A stretch of 64,000 bases of DNA from Nonomuraea turcica (GTDB taxonomy: Bacteria; Actinomycetota; Actinomycetes; Streptosporangiales; Streptosporangiaceae): NCBI RefSeq assembly GCF_030718205.1, contig NZ_JAUZQF010000004.1, forward strand, positions 464,835 to 528,834, given 5' to 3'. The notes beneath the pieces were generated by a model. That model did no database searches. It saw only the letters and a program-made list of their open reading frames with translations, and was not told the origin of the DNA. Positions 54,594-64,000 of this stretch are shown here, piece by piece. How positions within the stretch are numbered: the stretch's first letter is position 1; each line of letters starts with the position of its first letter. Position numbers and translations under genes: made by a program.

Positions 54594-57401
54594 TCAGGAG
54601 AGGCTGGGTACCGCGCCCCCTTCGGCCCGCTCGATCGTGACCCCGGACAGCCCTCTTCCCCACGTGCCGGTGATCTCGGTGAGCCGGGCGGCCTCCAGCG
54701 GCGTACGCCCCAATACGATGGCGTACCGGGCTGAGCCCGGCCCCGTCTCGAATGGACGTGGCCACGCGTGCACATCTGGCACTCCCGCCTCTTCCAAGGC
54801 ACAGAGCAGTTCCAGCATGCGGCCCCGGACACGGCCGAGCACCGCGTCGAACTCCTCGGCCCGTTCGGAGCGCACCGTCAGAACAATCCATGCGGCATGG
54901 CGGCGGTGGAGGGGAGGTGGCGCGAGCAGTTCGCCGGAACGGCCGTTCTCCGTGAGCTCCCATGCCCGGTAGAGCTCCTGCGTGAGCAGGTCCAGGCCGC
55001 CGGCGGAGACCTGGCGCGCGCAGTTACGCATGGGGTGGCTGGGTGTCATCACCGTCATCGGGGCCGGGTCCGCCGAGACGGCGGTGGGCGAGAGGGTGAC
55101 CGGATCTCGCCAGTTCCATGCGGCCCACGTACTGAAGAAGTGCCCCAGCAGACGGTCAGCGGGCACGTCGCCGCTCTCGCGGACGGTGCGTGCGGCCAGC
55201 ACCGTCCAGGCCAGACCGGGCAGTCCGCCGAACGGAGCCGAGTCCAGGCCGCGCGCCCTCGCCCATGCCTTCACCTGCCTGGCCAGACGGGCGAAACGGG
55301 AGTGCTCGGCGCCGACGGCGGCGCGTATAGCGTCCGCATCGCTGACCGCGCTCATGGCGATCGCAGCCGCCTGGCCCAGCTCGGCCCGGCGGCCCAGTGT
55401 CAGCGAAGGGGGGAGCAGCCCGGTGGCGACCACGGTCAGGTCGACGTCCAAGTCGGCCACGCGTAGTCGCAAGCCCGGCACCCTGGCGCCGATCACCTGC
55501 CGCAGCAGGGCGGCGTCGGGCAGGGCAGCCCCCACCCGCGCCTCAACCTCCGCCATGTCCGTTTCATCCGGCAGCGCGGCCACCAGGTCCAGGTCCGCCG
55601 CCGGGAGTTCGCATCCCATGCCGCGGGATCCGGCGAGGTGCACGACCCCTGGACGCAGCGCATCAGCCAAGCGCCGCGCAACCTGTCCGGCCAAGGCTTC
55701 CCGCTGCGCCTGTTCGGGTGTACCGGGCTCGAGCGCCCGCCTCGCCTCCTCGCTCGCGGTCTCATCCAGCCAGCGGACCTCCCCGGTTCCCAGGGAGATC
55801 AGGGCACGTGGGCGCATGGGCTCGTCCGCGCGACGGGACAGGACCACCAGGTCACCGACCTGCGCGGTCATCCCCTCGAGCCGGACAGCCAGACCTTGCC
55901 GATCTTTGGCTCGGCCCAGCGTCAGGTGCGGAGTGAAACCCTCCGCTCGTCCCTTGCAGCGGGGAAAGCGCCGCTCCAGTGCTTGACGCAGGCGAGTCCA
56001 GGGCGCCGGGCCTGCGGCGGCGGGGTCGAGCCAGACGGTCACGTCGCCTCGATGCCGGAAGGTACGCACCCCTTCCAGCCGTACGGTGAACGGCTCGATC
56101 TCGGCGGCCGCCGCGGCCAGCAGCGGCGCGGCCGACTCGAAGTCCGACTCCGGTACGAAGCCGAAGACGAGGTTGACATGCGGCGGCCAGCGGTCGAACT
56201 GCGGATCGTGCTCCCGGCGAACCTGCTGAATCGGCGGCCACAACTCCTGCGGCGGCACCCAGGCCACGGCCGTACGCGCAGTCGGCGGCACGTCGAGGAC
56301 CCCGGCGAGGTCAGACGGCGAGAGATCGAGGGCGGCCTCTACCCCGTAGTGATCCGAGATGTACAGCCCTTCCGGTGTCGGTGCGTTGCCTCGCAGGGCG
56401 GCCGAGATCACCCGTGGTCGGCCGCGTAGCAGGATGCGGTCCAGCCGCGTTGCCCTCCCGGACAGGGACGAGAGTGCCGCCAGCGGGTTGGCGTGCGGGT
56501 CGAAGGTGGGGGTCTGGTCGGATCCGTGGGCTTCCGTCCAGGCGTCCCGGAGCCCGAGCACGGACGCGGGAGCATCCGTACCGTCGTTGAAGTCCCCCAC
56601 CAAGATCAGGTCGCCTTCGACGCCGGCCAGGCCCTCGGCGAGCTGCGCCATCTCCGCCTGCCGTCTGGCCTGACCGTCGTCGGCATGGTCGCTGGTCAGG
56701 TGGGTGACGGCGACCGTGAGCGGACCTTCGGCGGTGTCCACGACGATGGCGGCCACAGCCTTGTACGGCCCGAGCACATGCCAGGCCGCCTCCCGTACGG
56801 GCAACCGGCTGAGCAACAACAGCCCACTGGCGTCGACGTCCTCGCCGTCGGGGTCGGTACCGATCGCGTAGCGGGCGCGTACCCACGGGGCGGACAGGAG
56901 CATGGACAGCAGCGCGGGCTCGACCTCTTGCAGCGCGATGACGTCCGCGTCGGCCTCCTCCAGGGCAGCCAGCAGCAGGGGCCGGCGGCGGGCGGTGTCG
57001 ATGCGTTCGCTGTCGTAGCGGTCCCAGAGCGTGTTCCATGTCAGGACCCGCACGACCGTAGTCGCAGCCACCGCGCCACCGGAGCCGGGACGCCAGCCGG
57101 CGTCCCAGATGTGCGGCATCCGGGCTGTGAAGAACGGCGCCCGCAGGCGACGCGGCTCCCGAACCCGGCCGGCGTCGCACGTGTCGACACGGTCCAGCCC
57201 GCTGGCCCGGTCCCACACCACCTCACCGTCCGCCTCCACGAACAGCACCCGATGCCAGGGGATCTCGCCGCCCGGGACGAACGCGGGCAGCGGGACACGC
57301 TTGGGAGCAGCGCCCCGCTGGCCGACCCCCAGGACGAAACGCGAAGGGTCGAACCGCGGATCCCAGCGGACCCGGTGATAGATCTCCTCGCTGGTACGCA
57401 T
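54594..57401 (-). CDS. Multidomain RNA-end-processing protein: MJ1316, EEP nuclease, 2H phosphoesterase, nucleotidyltransferase
   Basis: 935 residues from ATG 57401, which overlaps the ligase TGA by one base. Domains in order: residues 1-75, MJ1316/DUF504 ([44 protein letters not shown]), proposed to recognise RNA cyclic ends. 115-357, endonuclease/exonuclease/phosphatase fold ([26 protein letters not shown]). 375-520, 2H (LigT-like) phosphoesterase with HVN (408) and HLT (492). 565-800, polymerase-beta/poly(A)-polymerase nucleotidyltransferase with GSRGMG at 591 and Asp603/Asp605, third acid near 652-654. It should open 2',3'-cyclic phosphates, trim and add nucleotides to damaged RNA before ligation. 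Confidence 0.88.
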   Translation of the reverse strand: MRTSEEIYHRVRWDPRFDPSRFVLGVGQRGAAPKRVPLPAFVPGGEIPWHRVLFVEADGEVVWDRASGLDRVDTCDAGRVREPRRLRAPFFTARMPHIWDAGWRPGSGGAVAATTVVRVLTWNTLWDRYDSERIDTARRRPLLLAALEEADADVIALQEVEPALLSMLLSAPWVRARYAIGTDPDGEDVDASGLLLLSRLPVREAAWHVLGPYKAVAAIVVDTAEGPLTVAVTHLTSDHADDGQARRQAEMAQLAEGLAGVEGDLILVGDFNDGTDAPASVLGLRDAWTEAHGSDQTPTFDPHANPLAALSSLSGRATRLDRILLRGRPRVISAALRGNAPTPEGLYISDHYGVEAALDLSPSDLAGVLDVPPTARTAVAWVPPQELWPPIQQVRREHDPQFDRWPPHVNLVFGFVPESDFESAAPLLAAAAAEIEPFTVRLEGVRTFRHRGDVTVWLDPAAAGPAPWTRLRQALERRFPRCKGRAEGFTPHLTLGRAKDRQGLAVRLEGMTAQVGDLVVLSRRADEPMRPRALISLGTGEVRWLDETASEEARRALEPGTPEQAQREALAGQVARRLADALRPGVVHLAGSRGMGCELPAADLDLVAALPDETDMAEVEARVGAALPDAALLRQVIGARVPGLRLRVADLDVDLTVVATGLLPPSLTLGRRAELGQAAAIAMSAVSDADAIRAAVGAEHSRFARLARQVKAWARARGLDSAPFGGLPGLAWTVLAARTVRESGDVPADRLLGHFFSTWAAWNWRDPVTLSPTAVSADPAPMTVMTPSHPMRNCARQVSAGGLDLLTQELYRAWELTENGRSGELLAPPPLHRRHAAWIVLTVRSERAEEFDAVLGRVRGRMLELLCALEEAGVPDVHAWPRPFETGPGSARYAIVLGRTPLEAARLTEITGTWGRGLSGVTIERAEGGAVPSLS

Positions 57402-59167
57402 CACGCTCCGCCCCGATCCTCGATGGTTCCGGACGCCCCGACGTACCAGGTGCGGTGGACCTGGCCGGGGTACGGCGGGACGAACCGGCGCACCTGCGCC
57501 GTGAGCACCTGCGGCGGCACCGGGTGCGCTCGGCGAGCGTTGCGCCGGTGCAGCTCGTCCTCCTCCACCACCATGATGGCGTGCGTCGTCAGCGCGTCGT
57601 GGCGGCGCGCCACAGCGTGCACCAGGGAGCGCTGGTGCTGATTGAGCGACGTCGCGTCCCACACCACCGTGCCGCCGGCGGACAGCGCGGCGTCGAGCCG
57701 GTCCAGGCCCTCCCCCAGCACCTGCTGATTGGCCCGCTGGTTCGCCCGCGAGCCCCTGGCCTGGCGCAGGTCGTCCAGCGACAGGTACACGTCGATGCCG
57801 GGCAGGCTCGCCGCAAACGTGCTCTTTCCGCTGCCCGACGGCCCGACCAGGTGCACCAGCTGGGGGAACCGCCCGGAGCGCCACCGCCAGGTCGCCGCCA
57901 CGGCCTCATCGACCGTGGCAATGCGCCCCCGCGCATAGGCATCACGCGCCTCAGCCCAGCACCGATCCACCACCTCCGCGCCGAGGCCGTCGAGGGCCTC
58001 TCGCAGGCCTGCCCGCAACCTCTCCAACGGCTCCAACGGCTCCGGCCCGAGCAACCCGGCGTCCTCGGCGTGCATCGCCGACCATTCGACCTGCTCACGC
58101 GCCTGGTCGTCCGTACCATCCGCGTCGTCCGTACGGCCTACCAGCACGGCCGCCGCGACGGCATGCAGCACTCCCAGATCGGCGGCGGACGCCATCCGTA
58201 CGAGCCCGGCACGCCGATCCTCATCCGGATACGGCCGATGCAGGCTGGCATGCAGCCCGACCAGGTCCGCGACCCGCCGCGCCAGCGGCATGCCCAGCGG
58301 CCCCGCCAACCGAGCCGCCAGCCAGGTACGGGGCATGGCGTGCAGCACGGTGGCCAGCACACCCGCGAGCCGCGCATCTCCGTACCGCCCGATCAGGTCG
58401 AGCCTGCCCACCACCTCGGCGTGGGCTGGATCTTCCACACAGATGCCCGCCGCCCCACCTCCGTCCGGGTCCTCGACCGCGATACCCACCGCGGCCAGCA
58501 GCTCAGGGACATCGGCATCCGCCCCCGACCGCACCGACCACAGTGCCGAGGCGGACCGTAGGCCATTCGTCACAACGGCGGCGTGCATCCAATGGGTGTC
58601 AGTCCGCACGTGCGCCGGACGCACCCACTTGGCCACCCGCCCGCCGAACTCCGCCCGCCCGAACCCGTCAACTGTCCGAACGACGTACCCTTCCTGCCGC
58701 TCCGTGTCCAGCCGAAGCGCCCGCAGCACCCGCTCATCGAAGACCCCGCGCCACAACACCGGCGGCGCCGGAACTCCGAGCCCTCGCAGGAAGGCCACCG
58801 TACGGTCCCAGTCCTGACAGCGATCCCCCTCCCAAACGGAGAATCCGTAGAACCAGCTTTCCAACTCCTGGTAAGCGATGGAGTGCCGCGCGAACAGGTT
58901 CTCCCCGCACACCCGCCACCCCACCGGGATCCTCGCCCCGACCCGCCCCTGCAACTGCTTGACCCATGTCCGGGAAGGATGGTGCCCGGAGTCCAGCGAC
59001 CGCGCATGCAGACCGTCGGCGTACAGGGTGGTGTTCTCCCCGTCGAGCTTCTCGGTGACCACGATCTCTCGCCCTCGCAGCCCGGACAGGTCACCCGCTC
59101 GCACATCGTCCGGTGTCGCGCCAGGCGACCAGGGGAGGTGAGGGGTACGCGGATAGTGCACGCGCAT
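57401..59167 (-). CDS. RNA ligase fused to polynucleotide kinase
   Basis: 588 residues. The N-terminal ATP-dependent RNA ligase has nucleotidyl motif I EKLDGEN (Lys40), motif [16 protein letters not shown] (85-97), [10 protein letters not shown], motif IV EGYVVR (159-164) and motif V KWVR (180). A helical region (about 195-425) of unknown role follows. The C-terminal P-loop kinase has GPSGSGKST (442-450) and the acceptor-binding SLDDLR (Asp465, Arg468), as in T4 Pnkp-type 5' kinases. It would phosphorylate 5'-OH ends and seal RNA. First gene of the operon; the next gene is coupled through TGATG. Confidence 0.9.
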   Translation of the reverse strand: MRVHYPRTPHLPWSPGATPDDVRAGDLSGLRGREIVVTEKLDGENTTLYADGLHARSLDSGHHPSRTWVKQLQGRVGARIPVGWRVCGENLFARHSIAYQELESWFYGFSVWEGDRCQDWDRTVAFLRGLGVPAPPVLWRGVFDERVLRALRLDTERQEGYVVRTVDGFGRAEFGGRVAKWVRPAHVRTDTHWMHAAVVTNGLRSASALWSVRSGADADVPELLAAVGIAVEDPDGGGAAGICVEDPAHAEVVGRLDLIGRYGDARLAGVLATVLHAMPRTWLAARLAGPLGMPLARRVADLVGLHASLHRPYPDEDRRAGLVRMASAADLGVLHAVAAAVLVGRTDDADGTDDQAREQVEWSAMHAEDAGLLGPEPLEPLERLRAGLREALDGLGAEVVDRCWAEARDAYARGRIATVDEAVAATWRWRSGRFPQLVHLVGPSGSGKSTFAASLPGIDVYLSLDDLRQARGSRANQRANQQVLGEGLDRLDAALSAGGTVVWDATSLNQHQRSLVHAVARRHDALTTHAIMVVEEDELHRRNARRAHPVPPQVLTAQVRRFVPPYPGQVHRTWYVGASGTIEDRGGA

Positions 59168-59314
59168 GATCCCTCCCCCGCCGAACGCTTGGTCGCATCA
59201 CTGTACGAGCGGCCTGGAGGGTCGTTCCATCGAATAATCAGACGGCCTCGGCGTGACGCATCGCCTACTCGCCTGCCTAAGGGCCAGGGGCGAGGTGATC
59301 GTCTTGTTTCCGCG

Positions 59315-59338
59315 CCTTGGGTTCACGTGAACCCAAGG
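59315..59338. promoter_or_regulatory. 24-bp perfect palindrome upstream of the RNA-repair operon
   Basis: Half-site CCTTGGGTTCAC followed by its exact complement. It lies about 148 bp before the ligase start and 115 bp past the AraC-type gene's stop, in a 285-bp gene-free gap (59168-59452). It could be an operator for the repair operon or a terminator for the AraC gene; no T-run follows. Confidence 0.5.
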
Positions 59339-59452
59339 GCGGTGTTCTTCGGCGGCGGTCGTCAGGACTGTTCTGGTGTTATGTGCCCATGACTGCTCCG
59401 GCCACCTCCCAAAGGGCGGGAGGTGCCCGGTCTCCCGATCGCAGGGCTGGCG

Positions 59453-60391
59453 TTACGCCCCTTTCGAGATCGCCGAGTTCTGTCGGCGGTAAGTGCCGGG
59501 AGCGGTGCCGAAGTGCCGTTTGAAGGCGGTGGCGAACGCATACTCCGAGCCATAGCCGACCTTCCGCGCCACCGCCTCCAGCGGCTCATCGGACTCGCGG
59601 AGCTGCTGAGCCGCCACGTTCATCCGCACCCAGGTGAGATAGCCGAGCGGCGGCCGGCCCACGAGCGAGGTGAAGCGGCGGGCGAACGCGGACCGCGACA
59701 ACCCCGCCTCCGCGCCGAGGTCGTGAACCGTCCATGACCGGCCAGGGTCGTTGTTGATGCGGCACAGCACGTGGCTGATCACTCGATCGTTCAAGGCCGG
59801 CCCCCAGCCGACCCAGGCGCCACGTGACCCGTACCAGGCGCGTAGCGCGAACAGCAGCAGAGCGTCGAGCAACGAGCCGATCACCGACTCTGTTCCTATG
59901 CCTGGCTTGTCCAGCTCCCCGCCCAGAAGGTCGATCACATTGCGCAATGGTGGCTCGTGGCCCAACTGGGCCGGAAGGTGAATGATGTCGGGCAGGTCGT
60001 TGATGATCGGATGGCAGCGCTTGTCGTCAACGGGGAACATTCCGCTCAGCACCACGGCGGAGATCGGCTGGCCGGAAGGTCCCAGCGAGACCGTCCGCGG
60101 TTCGAGCCGGAATTCGTCCCTCCGTGTCAGAGGGACATCTTCCAGCTCCATCCCGGGTCTGTCGGCCAGCCCGTGGCCGTGCCCGTTGGCGAGCAGCACG
60201 ACATCGCCCACACCCAGCGCGACGGGATCGCCCGCACTGGGAATCAGCGTGCAGGCCCCGCGCAGCACCACATGGAACGTCACGCCTGCGACGGGCTGGA
60301 ACCGGCCTCCCCACACCGCATGCCCCGTGACGCGAGCAAACCGCGGTCGACCCGAGCGCATGGAATCGATCACTTGACTCAGCACGTCCAC
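59453..60391 (-). CDS. AraC family transcriptional regulator (cupin sensor)
   Basis: 312 residues from GTG 60391. The N-terminal cupin-type sensor has GGRFQPVAGVTFHVVLRGACTLI, GDVVLLANGHGHGLADRP. The C-terminal AraC DNA-binding domain has VHDLGAEAGLSRSAFARRFTSLVGRPPLGYLTWVRMNVAAQQLRES and ARKVGYGSEYAFATAFKRHFGTAPGTYR. This class commonly controls a divergent oxidoreductase gene, here the FMN reductase at 60554, so that is the likely target. Confidence 0.9.
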   Translation of the reverse strand: MDVLSQVIDSMRSGRPRFARVTGHAVWGGRFQPVAGVTFHVVLRGACTLIPSAGDPVALGVGDVVLLANGHGHGLADRPGMELEDVPLTRRDEFRLEPRTVSLGPSGQPISAVVLSGMFPVDDKRCHPIINDLPDIIHLPAQLGHEPPLRNVIDLLGGELDKPGIGTESVIGSLLDALLLFALRAWYGSRGAWVGWGPALNDRVISHVLCRINNDPGRSWTVHDLGAEAGLSRSAFARRFTSLVGRPPLGYLTWVRMNVAAQQLRESDEPLEAVARKVGYGSEYAFATAFKRHFGTAPGTYRRQNSAISKGA

Positions 60392-60553
60392 CAGCGCAGG
60401 CTACCGGAGTCCTTCGCCAGGCGATCAATGAGGACGATGACGTATCCATGGAGGATTCTGACGCATGGATCATCTCGGTGGCTCTCCGTACGCTGGCTGC
60501 CGCCGACGTCAGCACGCCGGCCCCGCACGGCACCTTGAACGAAGGGTGATCTC

Positions 60554-61117
60554 ATGATCAAGATTGGTATCATCGTCGCGAGCACCCGCCCCGGACGCGT
60601 CGGTGACGCGGTGGGCCGCTGGGTCCTCGACCGCGCGAAGCGGCAGGGCGGTGCGCAGTTCGAGCTGGTGGACCTCAAGGACTACGAGCTGCCGCAACTC
60701 GACGAGCCGGTACCCGCGCTGATGGCAGCAGACTACAGCCAGCCGCATACCCGCCGCTGGGCCGAGAAAGTCGACTCGCTGGACGCCTTCGTCTTCGTCA
60801 CCCCCGAGTACAACCACAGCTTCCCCGGCGTACTGAAGAACGCGCTTGACTTCATCTACCACGAGTGGGGCAACAAGGCGGCGGGCTTCGTCGGATACGG
60901 CATGGAGGGCGCGAGCCGGGCTATCCACCACCTGCGCAGCACCATGGCCGCGCTCGGAATCGCTGACGTACGCCACCACGTGGCGCTGCAGATGCACCAC
61001 GACTTCGTCGACTTCACCGAGCTCAAGCCGCAGGCCCACCAGGACGACGCGGTAAGCGCCATGCTGGAAGACGTCATCGCCTGGGGCCGCGCGCTGAAGC
61101 CCCTGCGCGACAGCTGA
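60554..61117 (+). CDS. NADPH-dependent FMN reductase family protein
   Basis: 187 residues. Flavodoxin-like fold: KIGIIVASTRPGRVGDAVGRWV (FMN phosphate loop), then FVFVTPEYNHSFPGVLKNALDFI, the isoalloxazine-binding signature of this family, and GYGMEGASRAIHHLR. It reduces quinones, azo compounds or free FMN with NADPH. ATG 60554 follows GAAGGGTG. It is divergent from the AraC regulator, which probably controls it. Confidence 0.9.
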   Translation: MIKIGIIVASTRPGRVGDAVGRWVLDRAKRQGGAQFELVDLKDYELPQLDEPVPALMAADYSQPHTRRWAEKVDSLDAFVFVTPEYNHSFPGVLKNALDFIYHEWGNKAAGFVGYGMEGASRAIHHLRSTMAALGIADVRHHVALQMHHDFVDFTELKPQAHQDDAVSAMLEDVIAWGRALKPLRDS

Positions 61118-61395
61118 CCACCGACGACCGTTTGGTTCCTTTGATGAGGCCGCATGTCTCCGCCTGTACGTGCTCATCTCGGCAAGTATTGATCTGATTG
61201 CAAGCGGCACGAAGCGCCTTCACCATCACCGCAAGCTGAACGACCAGGGTGATAGACCTTCACGTTCCCTGAAATCTCATCAACATCCCAATTGGCCCGA
61301 GCGCTAGCGGATAAGCCGGGTCCAGCGGCTTGGGAGGCTGAAGAAGCCCTGCGGGTCGGGTAGCCGGGACCCATTGCTGGATCCCGGCCCCCTAA

Positions 61396-61429
61396 GAACC
61401 GTACGTGCCACTCGCGCGGCATACGGCTC
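61396..61429 (-). ncRNA. Group II intron domain V (followed by domain VI)
   Basis: A 34-nt hairpin on the minus strand: it opens GAGCCGTATG, closes CGTACGGTTC, and has the conserved two-base CG bulge and the catalytic AGC triad in the lower stem. Domain VI follows at about 61394-61360 as a stem GCCGGGATCC / GGGTCCCGGC, leading to the 3' end. Confidence 0.88.
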
Positions 61430-61463
61430 AAGCAAGCCCCGAAGGCTTGCAGGCAGTTTGGAG

Positions 61464-63278
61464 CTAGGTTTCCATCGCGGGTTCGAGTCGATTCCGACGA
61501 TGGCAGTAAGCGTGTACGAGACGGTGTGTGAGAGTTTCGTCCGTTGCGACATGCCTTTCGCGCATGACGAATTGCTTGCGCAGTGCCTTCCCGGCGGCAG
61601 CGATCCATTGCTCCCACTCACGTGGACTCTGTGGTTCGCGATCGTCGTGAAGGAGCAGATCTCCGCAGAGGGGACAGCGACCGCTTTGTTTCCTGATGAG
61701 ACTCTGGGTGAGCCTGTTCAGAGGTGGAGGGCCGTTTCTGCGTCGTCTGTTGGCCCAGTAGTCGATGAGGGCGGGGTCATCGGGGGATGCCCCTCCCTTG
61801 ACCATCTGGTGTCGCACGATTCTCGTCCAAGCGAAGTAGTGGAGATAGGCACCGCTGTCGCGGTCTCCGAACACCCACTTATCCCGTCTGGTCTTGCAGA
61901 ACTCGCCGAAGTATCGGTTAATGACCCATGTCCTCGGTTTGTTCCGGTGGCCACGTCGGGCCCATCCATAGAGGAGCCTCCAGAGGTAGTGATCCAGCGA
62001 GCAGAAGACCTCGCTGGCCACCACCGCCCGGTAGTACGCAGCCCATCCTCGGATAATAGGATTGAGCCGCCATAGCACCTGTACCGCGTTCGATCCCCGC
62101 AGGGCTCTTACCTCGGTACGGAGCCGCTCCCGGATCCGCTTCACAGCCGTCTTACTGGGCTTGATCAGGAGTTTGTGGCCATAGCGTCGGATGTTGAAGC
62201 CCAGGAAGTCAAAGCCTTCCGTAAGGTGAACGACCTTGGTCTTGTCCTCATTGAGTGCGAGACCTCTGACCGCCAACCATCCCACTAACCGTTTCCTGAC
62301 CTGGTCCACCTGGTCACGGGTATGACACATGACGACGAAGTCGTCGGCGTACCGCACCAGCACCGGGGATCCCGGCACCGTCTGATCGGGATACCTCCCG
62401 ACCTTCCGATATTGAACCCCGACTGCCTCCTCCAGCCCGTGCAACGCGACATTCATCAGCAGCGGGCTGATCACCCCGCCCTGAGGAGTTCCCTCCTCGG
62501 TTGGGGAAAACCGGCCTTGCTCGACCACTCCCGCTTTGAGCCATTGAGCGATCAGCCCTCGCGCCGGGAAGTCACCCAACTGGTCGAGCAGGAGTCCGTG
62601 GTCGATGCGGTCGAACGCCGCCGTCAGGTCTGCATCGAGTATCCATCGACGTTTCGGGGATTTGCCCTTCACCGTCCAAAAGATCGCCGCCACAGCATCC
62701 TGACAACTGCGTCCGGGCCGAAAGCCATAGGACTTCGGCTCGAACCGCGCCTCCCACTCTGGTTCCAGAGCGTTCTTCACCCGAGCCTGTAAAGCGCGGT
62801 CGCGAAGTACTGGAATCCCGAGTGGACGTTGCTTCCCATTGGCCTTTGGAATATATACACGCTTGGCAGGTCGGGCACGCCAGGGCAGCGGTGACCGATG
62901 GGTCTCGGCCACCATTCTCATCTTCGCTTCTGCGGTAAGAGCGAGTTCCCTGTCTACGCCCGCCGTTTTACGCCCCTTGTTTCGCTCCGCAACTTGCCGC
63001 ACGCTCACGAGCGTGTTGCTCAGACTGCGAAGCATCAACTTTTGCAAGTTCCGGACCTTCTTCAGGTCCCCTGCCTGCGATGCCGTGAAGATCCTCTGCC
63101 TCAAACGCCGTACATCCGCCTCGGCCCGCACCCAGTCGATGCCGTGCCAGTCCAGGGCGAGTTCGTCCTCTGGTCCGTTCGCTGTGATCGCCGGGCGCGC
63201 GGCCTTGACCGTCGTCTCTGCCATCGCAGCGCCTAACTTGTCCGTCGGTTCCAGCGTCTTTGCATGGGAAGCCATCAC
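61464..63278 (-). CDS. ltrA: Group II intron reverse transcriptase/maturase with HNH endonuclease domain
   Basis: 604 residues. RT domains: RPLGIPVLRDRALQARVKNALEPEWEARFEPKSYGFRPGRS, DADLTAAFDRIDH, GTPQGGVISPLLMNVALHGLE and the catalytic YADD at 310-313. Maturase domain X follows (LNPIIRGWAAYYRAVVASEVF). The C-terminal HNH endonuclease has CPLCGDLLLHDD plus the late His-rich end. It is full length with no frameshift, so the intron may be active in retrohoming. It splices and mobilises the surrounding intron RNA. Confidence 0.95.
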   Translation of the reverse strand: MMASHAKTLEPTDKLGAAMAETTVKAARPAITANGPEDELALDWHGIDWVRAEADVRRLRQRIFTASQAGDLKKVRNLQKLMLRSLSNTLVSVRQVAERNKGRKTAGVDRELALTAEAKMRMVAETHRSPLPWRARPAKRVYIPKANGKQRPLGIPVLRDRALQARVKNALEPEWEARFEPKSYGFRPGRSCQDAVAAIFWTVKGKSPKRRWILDADLTAAFDRIDHGLLLDQLGDFPARGLIAQWLKAGVVEQGRFSPTEEGTPQGGVISPLLMNVALHGLEEAVGVQYRKVGRYPDQTVPGSPVLVRYADDFVVMCHTRDQVDQVRKRLVGWLAVRGLALNEDKTKVVHLTEGFDFLGFNIRRYGHKLLIKPSKTAVKRIRERLRTEVRALRGSNAVQVLWRLNPIIRGWAAYYRAVVASEVFCSLDHYLWRLLYGWARRGHRNKPRTWVINRYFGEFCKTRRDKWVFGDRDSGAYLHYFAWTRIVRHQMVKGGASPDDPALIDYWANRRRRNGPPPLNRLTQSLIRKQSGRCPLCGDLLLHDDREPQSPREWEQWIAAAGKALRKQFVMRERHVATDETLTHRLVHAYCHRRNRLEPAMET

Positions 63279-64000
63279 AGGCTCACCTGGTCCACGTCAG
63301 CCCTCTTTCGAGCCGGGCATCTGCCCGTATCCGGCGAGTTATACGGAGGACGGGGAGACTCCGTCTTGGTTCCGATTTCCTCGTTCCTTTCGGCCACCGG
63401 CGTTTGCTTCTTGGACCATCCTGTTCCCGCTGGGGGTTTCGGCCTTCCTCACGGTCGGCTTACCGGATGCGGCACATCCGGACCCCAACGGGGTTTCCAC
63501 GTTCCGCACGTATGAGCTGCGGCCGGGGAGGGCGCCCCCTCTACCCCAGGGCGGCGGTGTTCTCCCGGCCGGCTGAGTTTCACCGGCCGGCGCCTGGCGC
63601 TTCTCAGCGCCCAGCCCTGCACCCCGGTGAAACATCCCATCGACCGAGGCTTAACCTAACGAGGCATCTTCGAGGGTTCACTTGCGTTCGCCCGTCCGGT
63701 CTTCTCCTGACCCGTGGCTCCCGGATGGAACGGGAGCCCTTCGGCTTGAGCCCTGAGCTTCGCACCCCGCCGTTACCAGCGGCGCACGTCAGGGTGGAGA
63801 CAGGCCCTGAACACTGGCCCGGATCACGCCTACGGCATCAGTCGCGCCTCCTATCGGCGTTCTCACTCACAACGGTGAGGTCGGCCCGGAGCGCCCTGCC
63901 GATGTCGCCACCGGTGGGTTTCTCCGAGCCGCCTCCCGCACCCGGCGTGCCCCTCTCAGGGCACCGGGCGCTCCACAAGCCCCGCGGGGACTACGTTCGC
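63279..64000 (-). other. Intron 5' region (domains I-III) and further structured sequence to the window edge
   Basis: No protein gene is supported in these 722 bases. On the minus strand several long complementary segments occur. At 63938-63973 a hairpin resembles a second group II domain V: lower stem GCGCCCGG/CCGGGTGC, two-base CG bulge, GAGA tetraloop. It is followed by a stem GGCTCGGAG/CTCCGGGCC. This may be the tail of another intron lying upstream. Confidence 0.4.

Larger units (their letters stand above)
61355..63787 (-). mobile_element. Group II intron with maturase gene (5' end tentative)
   Basis: An intron-encoded RT/maturase sits in domain IV, with clear domains V and VI downstream. 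The 3' boundary is taken as the AC of CTACCCGAC at 61355, matching the usual AY end. Upstream of the gene about 510 bases on the minus strand carry structured RNA-like sequence (for example ACGCAAGTGAACC near 63685). A GTGCGCC at 63787-63781 could be the 5' end, but sequence beyond it also looks structured, so this end is uncertain. Confidence 0.65.

Noticed and set aside
54302..54832. A 176-codon minus-strand frame next to the RNA-repair operon
   Set aside because: Its second half overlaps the C-terminal coding part of the 935-residue protein in another frame and no family is recognisable.
54594..57884. A 1096-residue form of the multidomain RNA-processing protein
   Set aside because: The extra N-terminal part is an Arg/Ala/Pro shadow of the kinase domain; the MJ1316 domain starts exactly at ATG 57401, which overlaps the upstream stop.

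Overview
The window is high-GC DNA with very few non-coding gaps. It uses many GTG and TTG starts and is rich in actinobacterial families: a fused 2-oxoglutarate decarboxylase/dehydrogenase, DUF6104, an F420-type PPOX oxidoreductase, paired SRPBCC/ArsR genes, DUF2000 and DUF1702. This points to a soil actinomycete, most likely in the Streptosporangiales (a Nonomuraea-like genome). That placement is inferred from gene content, not from a marker gene.

Layout. 1-6843 (minus) is one tightly overlapping operon: a sugar ABC transporter (binding protein, ATPase, permease) plus a FAH-family hydrolase, L-fuconate dehydratase, an SDR and a partial aldo/keto reductase. Together these form most of the non-phosphorylating L-fucose pathway to pyruvate and lactate. 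7206-10493 holds a cytochrome P450, an IS110-family element and a DUF559 gene whose end the element appears to have altered. 10711-14942 holds small metabolic and regulatory genes (VOC protein, esterase, DUF2000, SRPBCC with its ArsR regulator, AraC regulator). 15007-21289 is a surface-glycan or glycolipid-like cluster: GDP-mannose dehydratase, GT4 glycosyltransferase, two methyltransferases, a prenyltransferase/cyclase-fold protein and DUF1702. 21369-23152 is a PPOX, ferredoxin and zinc alcohol dehydrogenase operon. 23216-30098 (minus) is a second sugar/polyol operon with a ROK regulator, an ABC transporter, a Gfo/Idh/MocA dehydrogenase and a TIM-barrel isomerase.

30297-35771 has an SDR, an MBL hydrolase, a glutathionyl-hydroquinone-reductase-like GST, an MFS exporter with its ArsR regulator, and a B3/4-domain protein. 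35976-39614 is kgd. 39698-46391 has a Fic AMPylase behind a very large palindrome, DUF6104, a DUF4097/PadR operon, an MpaB-type oxygenase, a quinone oxidoreductase, a membrane-anchored unknown and a VapBC pair. 46472-47914 is a thiolase-like enzyme. 48199-52122 holds three consecutive secreted trypsin-like proteins, the third with its catalytic Ser replaced by Asp.

52443-64000 is accessory DNA: a truncated XRE protein, a DUF4143 ATPase, a two-gene RNA-repair operon (RNA ligase-kinase, plus a protein combining MJ1316, EEP nuclease, 2H phosphoesterase and nucleotidyltransferase domains), an AraC regulator, an FMN reductase, and a group II intron encoding a reverse transcriptase/maturase.

The strongest candidate for an under-described system is the RNA-repair operon at 54594-59167. 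KstR-like boxes (TnnAACnnGTTnnA) lie upstream of the P450, of the ferredoxin operon and in the glycosyltransferase/GMD divergent region. They suggest one lipid- or sterol-responsive TetR regulator links these loci.
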